Positions 7,260 to 12,269 of a stretch of DNA of 12,269 nucleotides are shown one piece after another (the stretch's first letter is position 1; every line of letters begins with the position of its first letter). Source of the DNA: CAYLWW01 sp964387585. Its GTDB lineage: Bacteria > Pseudomonadota > Alphaproteobacteria > Rickettsiales > Midichloriaceae. The stretch is from positions 1 to 12,269 of the forward strand of contig CAYLWW010000047.1 of NCBI GenBank assembly GCA_964387585.1. The letters run 5' to 3'. A program made the position numbers and the translations under genes. A model generated the notes under the pieces. It made no database searches, was not told the origin of the DNA, and was given only the letters and a program-made list of their open reading frames with translations.

Positions 7260-7847
7260 TTGAAAAAATTTAATTCACAGAGTTTTTTTAGTAAGTTTCC
7301 TAATATTGATTTGGGTAATATAAAGCTGCGCGATCTTAGCTTAAATGATAGCGAAAGATATTTTATGTTAATGTCTGATAAACTAGTAAATGAGTATTTA
7401 TCTGATGAAGATATACCAAAAAGCTTAAACGAATCTTCAGAAGAAGTTCGTTTTTGGGGAGGGCTTTTTTACAGAAAACAATCAGTATTTTGGGCTATTG
7501 CTGAATCTGAAAAGCAAAACTTAATAGGAACAATAGGGTTTAATAGTTGGAATATTTATAATATGCGTGCTGAAATCAGTTATGATCTTATGCCAGATTA
7601 TTGGAGAAAAGGGATTATGACAAAAACATTAAGTAATGTAGTTTCATTCGCTTTTCAAAAAATGGGAATTAATAGAATAGAAGCTAAAACAATGCTTAAT
7701 AATGTGGCATCGCAGAAATTATTAGAAAAAATTGGATTTAAACGGGAAGGTATACTCAGAGAGTATAGAATAATAAGGGAAGTTCCTTCAGACGTTTTAC
7801 TCTATTCTCTAATACAGAAAGATTGTTCGAATTTACTATTAAGCTAA
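7260..7847 (+). CDS. GNAT family N-acetyltransferase (RimJ/RimL-like)
   Basis: The 195-residue product fits the Acetyltransf_3 type of GNAT enzymes, which transfer an acetyl group from acetyl-CoA to an amine. The order of elements is typical: IKLRDLSLNDSERYF at 21-35 as the first strand and helix, FWAIAESEKQNLIGTIGF as strands 2-4, then EISYDLMPDYWRKGIMTKTL, whose WRKGIMT fits the acetyl-CoA pyrophosphate-binding Q/RxxGxG/A loop, then NRIEAKTMLNNVASQKLLEKIGFKREGILRE, the standard C-terminal Asn/Ser and GF..EG motif. Proteins of this type include ribosomal-protein alanine acetyltransferases, and the position before a ribosomal protein cluster fits that but does not prove it. The start is TTG without a Shine-Dalgarno sequence; the next Met (about residue 36) would remove the first strand of the fold, so the upstream start is preferred. 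Confidence 0.85.
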   Translation: MKKFNSQSFFSKFPNIDLGNIKLRDLSLNDSERYFMLMSDKLVNEYLSDEDIPKSLNESSEEVRFWGGLFYRKQSVFWAIAESEKQNLIGTIGFNSWNIYNMRAEISYDLMPDYWRKGIMTKTLSNVVSFAFQKMGINRIEAKTMLNNVASQKLLEKIGFKREGILREYRIIREVPSDVLLYSLIQKDCSNLLLS

Positions 7848-7933
7848 TGCTTTAAAAACAAAAATACCTCATAATAACATATACACTAAATACATTATTT
7901 AGTTATACTACTTCATACTAGCTAAATAAATTA

Positions 7934-7962
7934 TTGACGTGAAGCGAGCGAATAGCTATAAA
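7934..7962 (+). promoter_or_regulatory. Sigma70-like promoter of the secE-nusG-ribosomal protein operon
   Basis: TTGACG (7934-7939) and TATAAA (7957-7962) are separated by exactly 17 bp, each one base from consensus. This is the best promoter in the window. Transcription would start near 7969, leaving a leader of about 50 nt before the GTG of secE. The G+C-rich spacer gaagcgagcg stands out from the surrounding AT-rich DNA. Confidence 0.75.
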
Positions 7963-8020
7963 GTATATTTAAATAACATGCAATTAATAATCAATCAGCA
8001 AAAAAGAATAAACATTAACC

Positions 8021-8212
8021 GTGCAAGTAATAAAGTTCTTCAAAGAAGTAAAAATAGAAGCTAAAAGAGTATCGTGGCCTAGTCTCAAAGAAACTATGGT
8101 AATTACAGCCGTAGTAGGCTTTGCAGTGGCTATTTCAAGTTTGTTCTTTCTATTAGCTGACTACTTGTTCTATGGCTTTATAGAGTTCTTTTTAAATTTT
8201 GGGGGTATTTAA
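8021..8212 (+). CDS. secE: Preprotein translocase subunit SecE
   Basis: SecE is the small essential subunit of the SecYEG channel in the inner membrane, clamping SecY. The 63-residue product has the single-membrane-segment form usual outside the enteric bacteria. It shows the conserved cytoplasmic amphipathic helix with FFKEVKIEAKRVSWPSLKET (6-25) and one transmembrane segment at about 28-50. The start is GTG with no strong Shine-Dalgarno sequence. It is the first gene of the cluster. The nusG start codon lies 2 bp beyond its stop codon, so translational coupling is likely. The tuf gene and tRNA-Trp that commonly precede secE are absent; a GNAT gene is there instead. Confidence 0.95.
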   Translation: MQVIKFFKEVKIEAKRVSWPSLKETMVITAVVGFAVAISSLFFLLADYLFYGFIEFFLNFGGI

Positions 8213-8214
8213 CC

Positions 8215-8757
8215 TTGTCTAGTCCTAAGTGGTATATAGTAAATACTTTAGTAGGCTATGAAAATAAGTCCGCTAAATTAATAAGAGAAGAAGCAGAGAA
8301 AAAAGGCATTAATGACCTTATAGAAGAATTGGTTATTCCTGTAGAGGTAGTTAATGAAATACGCAGAGGAAAAAAAGTTACTTACGAGAAAAATATTTTT
8401 CCAGGTTATTTGTTGATAAAAATGTCTCTTAATGATATAACCTGGAATTTAGTAAAAAGTACTCAATATGTTGCTAAGTTCTTAGGAGGTGCTAATAAGC
8501 CAGTAGAAGTATCAGAAAAAGAAGTGCAAGCGATATTAAATAAAGTTGCTGAAGTTAGTAGGCATGTTGAAGTTAAAGAAGTTTATGAAGTGGGAGAAAT
8601 GGTTAAAATAATAGATGGGGCATTTGAAAGCTTCTCAGCGATAATTGAAGAAGTAGATAATGATAAAAAGAAGTTAAGAGTCTCTGTCTCTATATTTAGT
8701 CGCGAAACTCCTTTGGAACTAAGTTTTGAGCAAGTAGAGAGAATTAATACTGAATAA
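8215..8757 (+). CDS. nusG: Transcription termination/antitermination protein NusG
   Basis: NusG binds RNA polymerase, reduces pausing and links it to Rho or to the ribosome. The NGN domain covers about residues 5-110, with WYIVNTLVGYENK at the start and the characteristic FPGYLLIKM at 62-70. The KOW domain lies at about 124-178, with VGEMVKIIDGAFESFSAIIEE and the C-terminal IFSRETPLELSFEQVE. At 180 residues it is of normal length. The start is TTG, placed 2 bp after secE; a GGGGG run inside the end of secE (8201-8205) could act as the Shine-Dalgarno sequence. The product is complete with no odd substitutions in the motifs I can check. Confidence 0.96.
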   Translation: MSSPKWYIVNTLVGYENKSAKLIREEAEKKGINDLIEELVIPVEVVNEIRRGKKVTYEKNIFPGYLLIKMSLNDITWNLVKSTQYVAKFLGGANKPVEVSEKEVQAILNKVAEVSRHVEVKEVYEVGEMVKIIDGAFESFSAIIEEVDNDKKKLRVSVSIFSRETPLELSFEQVERINTE

Positions 8758-8854
8758 AAAAACATTATTTTATTATTAAAAATCTCAATAAGTGTTGCTT
8801 TATAAGATTATATAAAATAGTTTTCTAAATAAAAAATAATAATATAAGTAATAT

Positions 8855-9283
8855 ATGAAAAAGAAGATAGCAGAAGTAAAATTACAGGTACCTGCAAGAA
8901 AAGCAACTCCGTCCCCTCCAATAGGTCCTGTCTTAGGGCAACGTGGCTTAAACATAATGGAGTTCTGTAATCAATTTAATGAAAGAACTAAGGATATGGA
9001 AACGGGGATGCCATTACCTGTGATCATAACAGCTTATGCTGATAGGAGCTTTACTTTTATAATCAAAACTCCTCCTGTATCGTTTTTATTAAAAAAAGCA
9101 GCAGGAATAGAAAAAGGTTCTAAAACTCCAGGACGCGATACAGTAGGAAAAGTTAGTGCTGAAAAGGTATTAGAGATAGCTAAAATGAAAATTGAAGATA
9201 TGGGTATAGATTCAATAGAATCAGCTATATCCAGTGTGAAAGGTACTGCACGCTCAATGAGCATAATAGTAACTGAAGATTAG
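8855..9283 (+). CDS. rplK: Large ribosomal subunit protein L11
   Basis: L11 forms the base of the GTPase-associated centre with 23S rRNA helices 43-44. The 142-residue product has the N-terminal domain with the proline motif ATPSPPIGPVLGQRG (17-31), the site related to thiostrepton and RelA response, followed by NIMEFCNQFNERT. The RNA-binding C-terminal domain includes KTPPVSFLLKKAAGI and TVGKVS. Arg15 stands where most L11 proteins have Gly (PAGKA becomes PARKA). It follows nusG after a 97-bp gap that holds possible but poor promoter-like boxes. The sequence differs from the L11 I recall for the genus Rickettsia, arguing for another family of the order. Confidence 0.96.
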   Translation: MKKKIAEVKLQVPARKATPSPPIGPVLGQRGLNIMEFCNQFNERTKDMETGMPLPVIITAYADRSFTFIIKTPPVSFLLKKAAGIEKGSKTPGRDTVGKVSAEKVLEIAKMKIEDMGIDSIESAISSVKGTARSMSIIVTED

Positions 9284-9388
9284 AGATAAGTAGCTAAATA
9301 CTTGAGGAAAGTATATAAATTATACTCCATACAAGTAAGTAGCTGTATAAATTAATTTTATTTTAAAGCTTTAAATAAGTTTATTAAC

Positions 9389-10087
9389 ATGTCTAAAAAA
9401 AGCAAAAGGCTAAGCCAAGCTTTAACTTTAATAACAAAAGAGCTCTATACTTTGGATGAAGCTTTACAGTTTATGGTGGAGTATAAAGAATTATGCAAAG
9501 CTAAGTTTGATGAAACTGTTGAAGTGGTATTTAAGCTGGGGGTTGATCCAAAACGTTCTGATCAAGTCGTTCGTGGATCAATAGCTATGCCCCATGGTTT
9601 AGGAAAAACTCTTCAAGTAGCAGTTTTTACTCGTCCAGAACGATTTGAAGAAGCGAAGCAAGCTGGTGCAGATATAGTGGGCGGAGAGGAATTAATTGAA
9701 AAAGTTAAGTCTAATGGAGTAACATTTGATGCATGCTTAGCCACTCCTGATATAATGCCTAAATTAGCAATATTAGGAAAAATATTAGGTCCTAAAGGAT
9801 TAATGCCTAATCCAAGAATTGGCACAGTCTCGGAAAACATAGTGGAAGCGATAAAAAAAGTTAAATCAGGTCAAGTCGAATATAAAGTTGAAAAAGCTGG
9901 TTTGATTCATGCTGGAATAGGTAAACTTAGCTTTGATTCATCTTCATTGAAAGATAATATTAAAGCTTTATATAATGCTATTTTGGCAGCAAAACCTACT
10001 GCTAGTAAAGGTATTTATATGCAAAAGGCTTGTTTAAGCATTTCTCAAGGGCCTTCAATAGTGCTAGATATGAGCAGTTTAACGTAA
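9389..10087 (+). CDS. rplA: Large ribosomal subunit protein L1
   Basis: L1 forms the mobile stalk near the ribosomal E site and in many bacteria represses its own operon by binding the mRNA. The 232-residue product is of normal length. Diagnostic segments are MPHGLGKTLQVAVFTRPE, AGADIVGGEELIEKV, TPDIMPKLAILGKILGPKGLMPNPR, and the C-terminal KPTASKGIYMQK. It lies 105 bp after rplK. A short inverted repeat agtata/tatact (9310-9326) in the gap could be part of an L1 target, but I cannot show the conserved L1 binding motif. Confidence 0.96.
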   Translation: MSKKSKRLSQALTLITKELYTLDEALQFMVEYKELCKAKFDETVEVVFKLGVDPKRSDQVVRGSIAMPHGLGKTLQVAVFTRPERFEEAKQAGADIVGGEELIEKVKSNGVTFDACLATPDIMPKLAILGKILGPKGLMPNPRIGTVSENIVEAIKKVKSGQVEYKVEKAGLIHAGIGKLSFDSSSLKDNIKALYNAILAAKPTASKGIYMQKACLSISQGPSIVLDMSSLT

Positions 10088-10133
10088 ATAAATAATACGT
10101 TAGTTGTTTTTTATAAATTAGTAAATAATTCTG

Positions 10134-10159
10134 CTATTAATAGATTGATATATTAATAG
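10134..10159 (+). promoter_or_regulatory. Hairpin in the rplJ leader
   Basis: The 9-mers ctattaata (10134-10142) and tattaatag (10151-10159) form a perfect, almost all-AT stem around an 8-nt loop. It sits 38 bp before the rplJ start, where many bacteria carry an L10-L7/L12 binding leader for autogenous control. It lacks the G+C-rich kink-turn features of the classic L10 leader, so the regulatory role is only a possibility. Confidence 0.35.
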
Positions 10160-10197
10160 GTTATTTAATCTACAAAAATTTATTGAGGAAAAAATAA

Positions 10198-10719
10198 GTG
10201 AATAGGTCAAAAAAACAAGAGAATGTAGCATATCTCTCTAGTATATTTAGCGCTTCTTCTATAGTTGTTGTTGCTCATAACAATGGGTTAACTGTAAAGC
10301 AATTCAATACGTTACGTAGAGGTGTAAATAAAATTAACAGTAAGTGCATTGTTGCTAAGAATAGTTTAGCAAAACTAGCTGTAAAAGATTCAGATTACGA
10401 AACAAGCTTAGGAAGTTTACTCTCTGGACCTATAATGTTAATATATAGTGAAGGTGATCCAACAGCATTAAGCAAATCTTTAGTGAATTTCTGCAAAGAA
10501 AATCAAAAGATAAAACTTCTAGGCGGAGCTATAACTAATAAACATATTGATGTTGAAACTATAAATACTTTAGCATCATTACCTTCTATAGATGGATTAA
10601 GAAGTGAGATAGTCAGTATAATTGCCGCTCCTTTAGCTTCTTTAGTAAGAGTTATTGCTGCTCCAAGTGAACAATTAGTAAGAACTATTGATGCATATGC
10701 TGATAAAAAAGTTAGTTAA
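10198..10719 (+). CDS. rplJ: Large ribosomal subunit protein L10
   Basis: L10 anchors the L7/L12 dimers to the ribosome. The 173-residue product begins with MNRSKKQENVAYLSSIF and keeps the globular-domain elements SIVVVAHNNGLTVKQFNTLR, CIVAKNSLAKLA and SGPIMLIYSEGDP. Its C-terminal helix (IDGLRSEIVSIIAAPLASLVRVI, continuing to SEQLVRTIDAYAD) binds the L7/L12 N-terminal dimers. The GTG start has the best Shine-Dalgarno sequence of the cluster, TGAGGAA at 10184-10190, 7-8 nt upstream. Spacing from rplA is 110 bp. Confidence 0.96.
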   Translation: MNRSKKQENVAYLSSIFSASSIVVVAHNNGLTVKQFNTLRRGVNKINSKCIVAKNSLAKLAVKDSDYETSLGSLLSGPIMLIYSEGDPTALSKSLVNFCKENQKIKLLGGAITNKHIDVETINTLASLPSIDGLRSEIVSIIAAPLASLVRVIAAPSEQLVRTIDAYADKKVS

Positions 10720-10754
10720 GTTGCTTAAATAAAATATTTATTTTAATTATCAAC

Positions 10755-10783
10755 TTGCTATAGTAACATAAATTTGTTATAGT
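10755..10783 (+). promoter_or_regulatory. Candidate promoter 1 for rplL
   Basis: TTGCTA (10755-10760) and TATAGT (10778-10783) are separated by 17 bp in the 220-bp gap between rplJ and rplL. If active it would give rplL a transcript of its own, in keeping with the need for four to six copies of L7/L12 per ribosome. Confidence 0.4.
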
Positions 10784-10785
10784 TA

Positions 10786-10813
10786 TTGGCATAATATATA
10801 AAGTCATTATAAG
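10786..10813 (+). promoter_or_regulatory. Candidate promoter 2 for rplL
   Basis: TTGGCA (10786-10791) and TATAAG (10808-10813) are separated by 16 bp. The -35 box has five of six consensus bases and is better than that of candidate 1. It would start a transcript near 10820 with a leader of about 120 nt, which contains a small hairpin (tctttatt/aataaaga, 10880-10905). Confidence 0.4.
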
Positions 10814-10939
10814 ATTATAAGACTTTAAAAAAACACAACTAAATTTTACACTGTAGTGGGTAAAATAACAAAAACCAGCTCTTTATTTATAGATGAGAAT
10901 AAAGAAACTAATAACATTTTAGAATAAGTTAATTGAAAT

Positions 10940-11320
10940 ATGGCCATAAATCTAGAACCTATAATAGAAACTCTTTCAAATCTTACTGTATTAGAGTTAA
11001 ATGATTTAAGGAAACAATTAGAAGAACGTTGGGACGTTAAGGCTGCTCCTGCTATGCAGTTTCTTCAGTCAGCAGCACCTGCAGCTGAGGCAGCCCCTAA
11101 GAAAACTGAATTTACTGTAGTGCTTACCGCAGTAGATGCTGATAAAAAACTTAACGTTATTAAAGTAATAAGAGAAGTTAAGCCTGATGTAAGCTTAATG
11201 GACGCTAAAAAGTTTGTTGATACCTTGCCTCAAAATATAAAAGAAGATGTTTCTGAAAAAGAAGCTGAAGAGTGTAAACAAAAGTTAGAAGCTGCTGGCG
11301 CCAAAGTAGAATTAAAATAA
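10940..11320 (+). CDS. rplL: Large ribosomal subunit protein L7/L12
   Basis: L7/L12 forms the flexible ribosomal stalk that recruits translation GTPases. The 126-residue product has the N-terminal dimerisation domain (IIETLSNLTVLELNDLRKQLEERW, about 8-31), an Ala/Pro-rich hinge (35-54), and the globular C-terminal domain (55-126) starting KTEFTVVLT and ending LEAAGAKVELK. The helix motif NVIKVIRE keeps the Ile-Lys...Arg of the factor-binding face. The usually near-invariant TGLGLKEAKDLV is replaced by KPDVSLMDAKKFV (81-93), with one extra residue. Cys112 is also uncommon. The ATG start has no clear Shine-Dalgarno sequence. In most bacteria rpoB follows; here a large hairpin and an rlpA-like gene follow. 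Confidence 0.95.
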   Translation: MAINLEPIIETLSNLTVLELNDLRKQLEERWDVKAAPAMQFLQSAAPAAEAAPKKTEFTVVLTAVDADKKLNVIKVIREVKPDVSLMDAKKFVDTLPQNIKEDVSEKEAEECKQKLEAAGAKVELK

Positions 11321-11345
11321 TTTTATCTTTTACGTCCACATTGTC

Positions 11346-11365
11346 ATATCGCTATGTAGTGATAT
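11346..11365 (+). other. Small hairpin after rplL
   Basis: The arms atatcgct (11346-11353) and agtgatat (11358-11365) form an 8-bp stem with one G-U pair and a four-base loop. No T-run follows, so it is not a standard terminator. It could stabilise the 3' end of the rplL message. Confidence 0.4.
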
Positions 11366-11397
11366 AACAAGCTTCAACTGAGGTAAGACTTTCTTTT

Positions 11398-11460
11398 GAG
11401 AGCTATTTATATAGAGTAATAAATTTCTGACTTATCACTTTATGTAAATAGCTCTCTTTA
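11398..11460 (+). terminator. Long hairpin terminator of the ribosomal protein cluster
   Basis: A perfect 12-bp stem, gagagctattta (11398-11409) with taaatagctctc (11445-11456), continues inward through further, partly wobble, pairs to about 11422/11432. The result is a nearly continuous stem of over 20 bp with a short loop. TTTAATTATATT follows on the plus strand; the other side is A-rich on the plus strand, so it works in the plus direction. It closes the secE-rplL unit about 75 bp after rplL. Its length is unusual for an intrinsic terminator, and a small palindromic repeat element is an alternative. Confidence 0.65.
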
Positions 11461-11531
11461 ATTATATTACTTCGTTATACAAGTGGAAAATACTAATTTT
11501 TTATAAATTATACAATATATCTATAAGGGTA

Positions 11532-12188
11532 ATGAGCAAGGTTTTTCAGTCACAACTTCTCGTTTTTGCTTTACTTTCTCTTTTAGCATCGTTTTTCCCT
11601 ATTAGTAAGGTTGAAGCTGGTCATGAAGACAATATCGCTAATTCCAAAATACAAAAATTTACTAAGCTTTCTAAGAAGAAACCTGATAATTCTTACTTAA
11701 TAATAGATAAAAATAAGAAAGTAAAATTTAACAAATATAAAAGAAATGTTGAATTAAAAAAACGAATAGTAAAAACTAAAGCCACTACTAAGCATAAAGA
11801 ATTTTGGCATAAAAATTCTAATAACTCTGTTATTGAAGAAGGCATAGCTTCCTGGTACAACAGTAGCTTTGCTGGACTTATTACCGCAAGTGGCTCTCCT
11901 TATATTGAAAATGCTTATTCCGCAGCGCATAATTCACTTCCTATCCCTTGTATAATAAAGGTTACTAATTTAAGAAATAAAAAATCTGTAAAAGTCATAG
12001 TAAATGATAGAGGACCATATTCTAAAAATGAACGTATAATAGATTTATCTAAAAAAGCTGCAATAGATTTAGGTTTTTTAAGGAATGGAATAGCAAAAGT
12101 AAAAATAGAATACGACCACGAACAAACTTTAAAGCTGTTATCAGATCCAGCTTTATATGCTCAATATGGAATTAATGATATAGGATAA
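11532..12188 (+). CDS. rlpA: RlpA-like double-psi beta-barrel protein, exported
   Basis: RlpA proteins carry a double-psi beta-barrel (DPBB) domain; in Pseudomonas the protein is a septal lytic transglycosylase acting on peptidoglycan lacking stem peptides. The 218-residue product has a signal peptide (about 1-29, ending VEA), a Lys-rich linker (about 40-95), and the DPBB domain at about 102-195. That domain reads GIASWYNSSFAGLITASG, AAHNSLP, VIVNDRGPY and RIIDLSKKAAIDLG. His133 and Asp159 match the Pseudomonas catalytic-site residues His131 and Asp157, with the same 26-residue spacing. The glutamate of the usual TASGE motif is replaced by Ser122, so activity may be altered. There is no lipobox cysteine and no C-terminal SPOR domain, unlike E. 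coli and Pseudomonas RlpA. ATG follows AAGGG at very short spacing (2 nt). It starts after the ribosomal cluster terminator and is a separate unit. Confidence 0.88.
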   Translation: MSKVFQSQLLVFALLSLLASFFPISKVEAGHEDNIANSKIQKFTKLSKKKPDNSYLIIDKNKKVKFNKYKRNVELKKRIVKTKATTKHKEFWHKNSNNSVIEEGIASWYNSSFAGLITASGSPYIENAYSAAHNSLPIPCIIKVTNLRNKKSVKVIVNDRGPYSKNERIIDLSKKAAIDLGFLRNGIAKVKIEYDHEQTLKLLSDPALYAQYGINDIG

Positions 12189-12218
12189 TTTTAAGAAATT
12201 AATCATTAAAGTATTAGA

Positions 12219-12236
12219 AACCCCAATAATGGATTA
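12219..12236 (-). repeat. Right copy of 18-bp inverted repeat flanking the window
   Basis: The sequence aaccccaataatggatta is the exact reverse complement of 38-55. It lies 31 bp beyond the stop codon of the RlpA-like gene. On the outer side the two copies keep partial similarity (gatgtttta here, taaaacatc at the left), so the repeat unit may be around 40 bp with small indels. Confidence 0.7.
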
Positions 12237-12269
12237 GGAAGGAGTTAAGAGAGATGTTTTAGGGATATT

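Noticed and set aside
7885..7903. Hairpin actaaat/atttagt after the GNAT gene as a terminator
   Set aside because: The stem is all weak pairs bar one and no T-run follows.
7848..8020. Expected tRNA-Trp and tuf ahead of secE
   Set aside because: No T-loop-like sequence, acceptor stem or EF-Tu coding sequence is present in this gap.
8800..8854. TTGCTT and downstream TAAAAT/TAGTTT boxes before rplK as a promoter
   Set aside because: No pair combines a good -10 box with acceptable spacing; read-through from the secE promoter is enough.
1..12269. CRISPR array, insertion sequence or transposase gene
   Set aside because: No regularly spaced repeats outside coding sequence and no transposase-like protein were found; the flanking 18-bp repeats alone do not define an insertion sequence.

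Overview
The window looks like chromosomal DNA from an obligate intracellular alphaproteobacterium, most likely a member of Rickettsiales. It is very A+T-rich, has long AT-rich gaps between genes, often uses GTG or TTG starts, and has weak Shine-Dalgarno sequences. It carries an Adr/Opa-like beta-barrel outer membrane protein with a rickettsial appearance. The L11 protein (rplK) is not close to what I recall of the genus Rickettsia, so I do not assign a genus.

Positions 1-567 hold no convincing gene. A minus-strand block follows. It contains an inositol-monophosphatase family protein (SuhB-like, 568-1509), an A-type iron-sulfur carrier (ErpA/IscA-like, 1577-1948) with a good promoter just upstream, a beta-barrel outer membrane protein (2133-3083) with its own terminator, and a 489-residue protein built from about 36-residue repeats (3215-4684), also followed by a terminator. 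A gene-free AT-rich stretch of about 600 bp (4685-5285) separates this block from a plus-strand gene for a 618-residue helical protein with two hydrophobic segments (5286-7142). The repeat protein and the helical protein are the two large unrecognised genes, and they are transcribed divergently. They are the best candidates here for lineage-specific surface or host-interaction proteins.

A GNAT acetyltransferase gene (7260-7847) leads into the translation/transcription cluster secE-nusG-rplK-rplA-rplJ-rplL (8021-11320), read from a good sigma70-like promoter at 7934-7962. Two further candidate promoters lie in the unusually long rplJ-rplL gap. The cluster lacks its usual flanks: no tuf or tRNA-Trp precedes secE, and no rpoB-rpoC follows rplL. 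Instead rplL is followed by a long hairpin and then a gene for an RlpA-like exported protein (11532-12188).

An 18-bp sequence near the left edge (38-55) recurs as a perfect inverted copy near the right edge (12219-12236). This points to a dispersed repeat flanking the segment and may be connected with the rearranged gene order.
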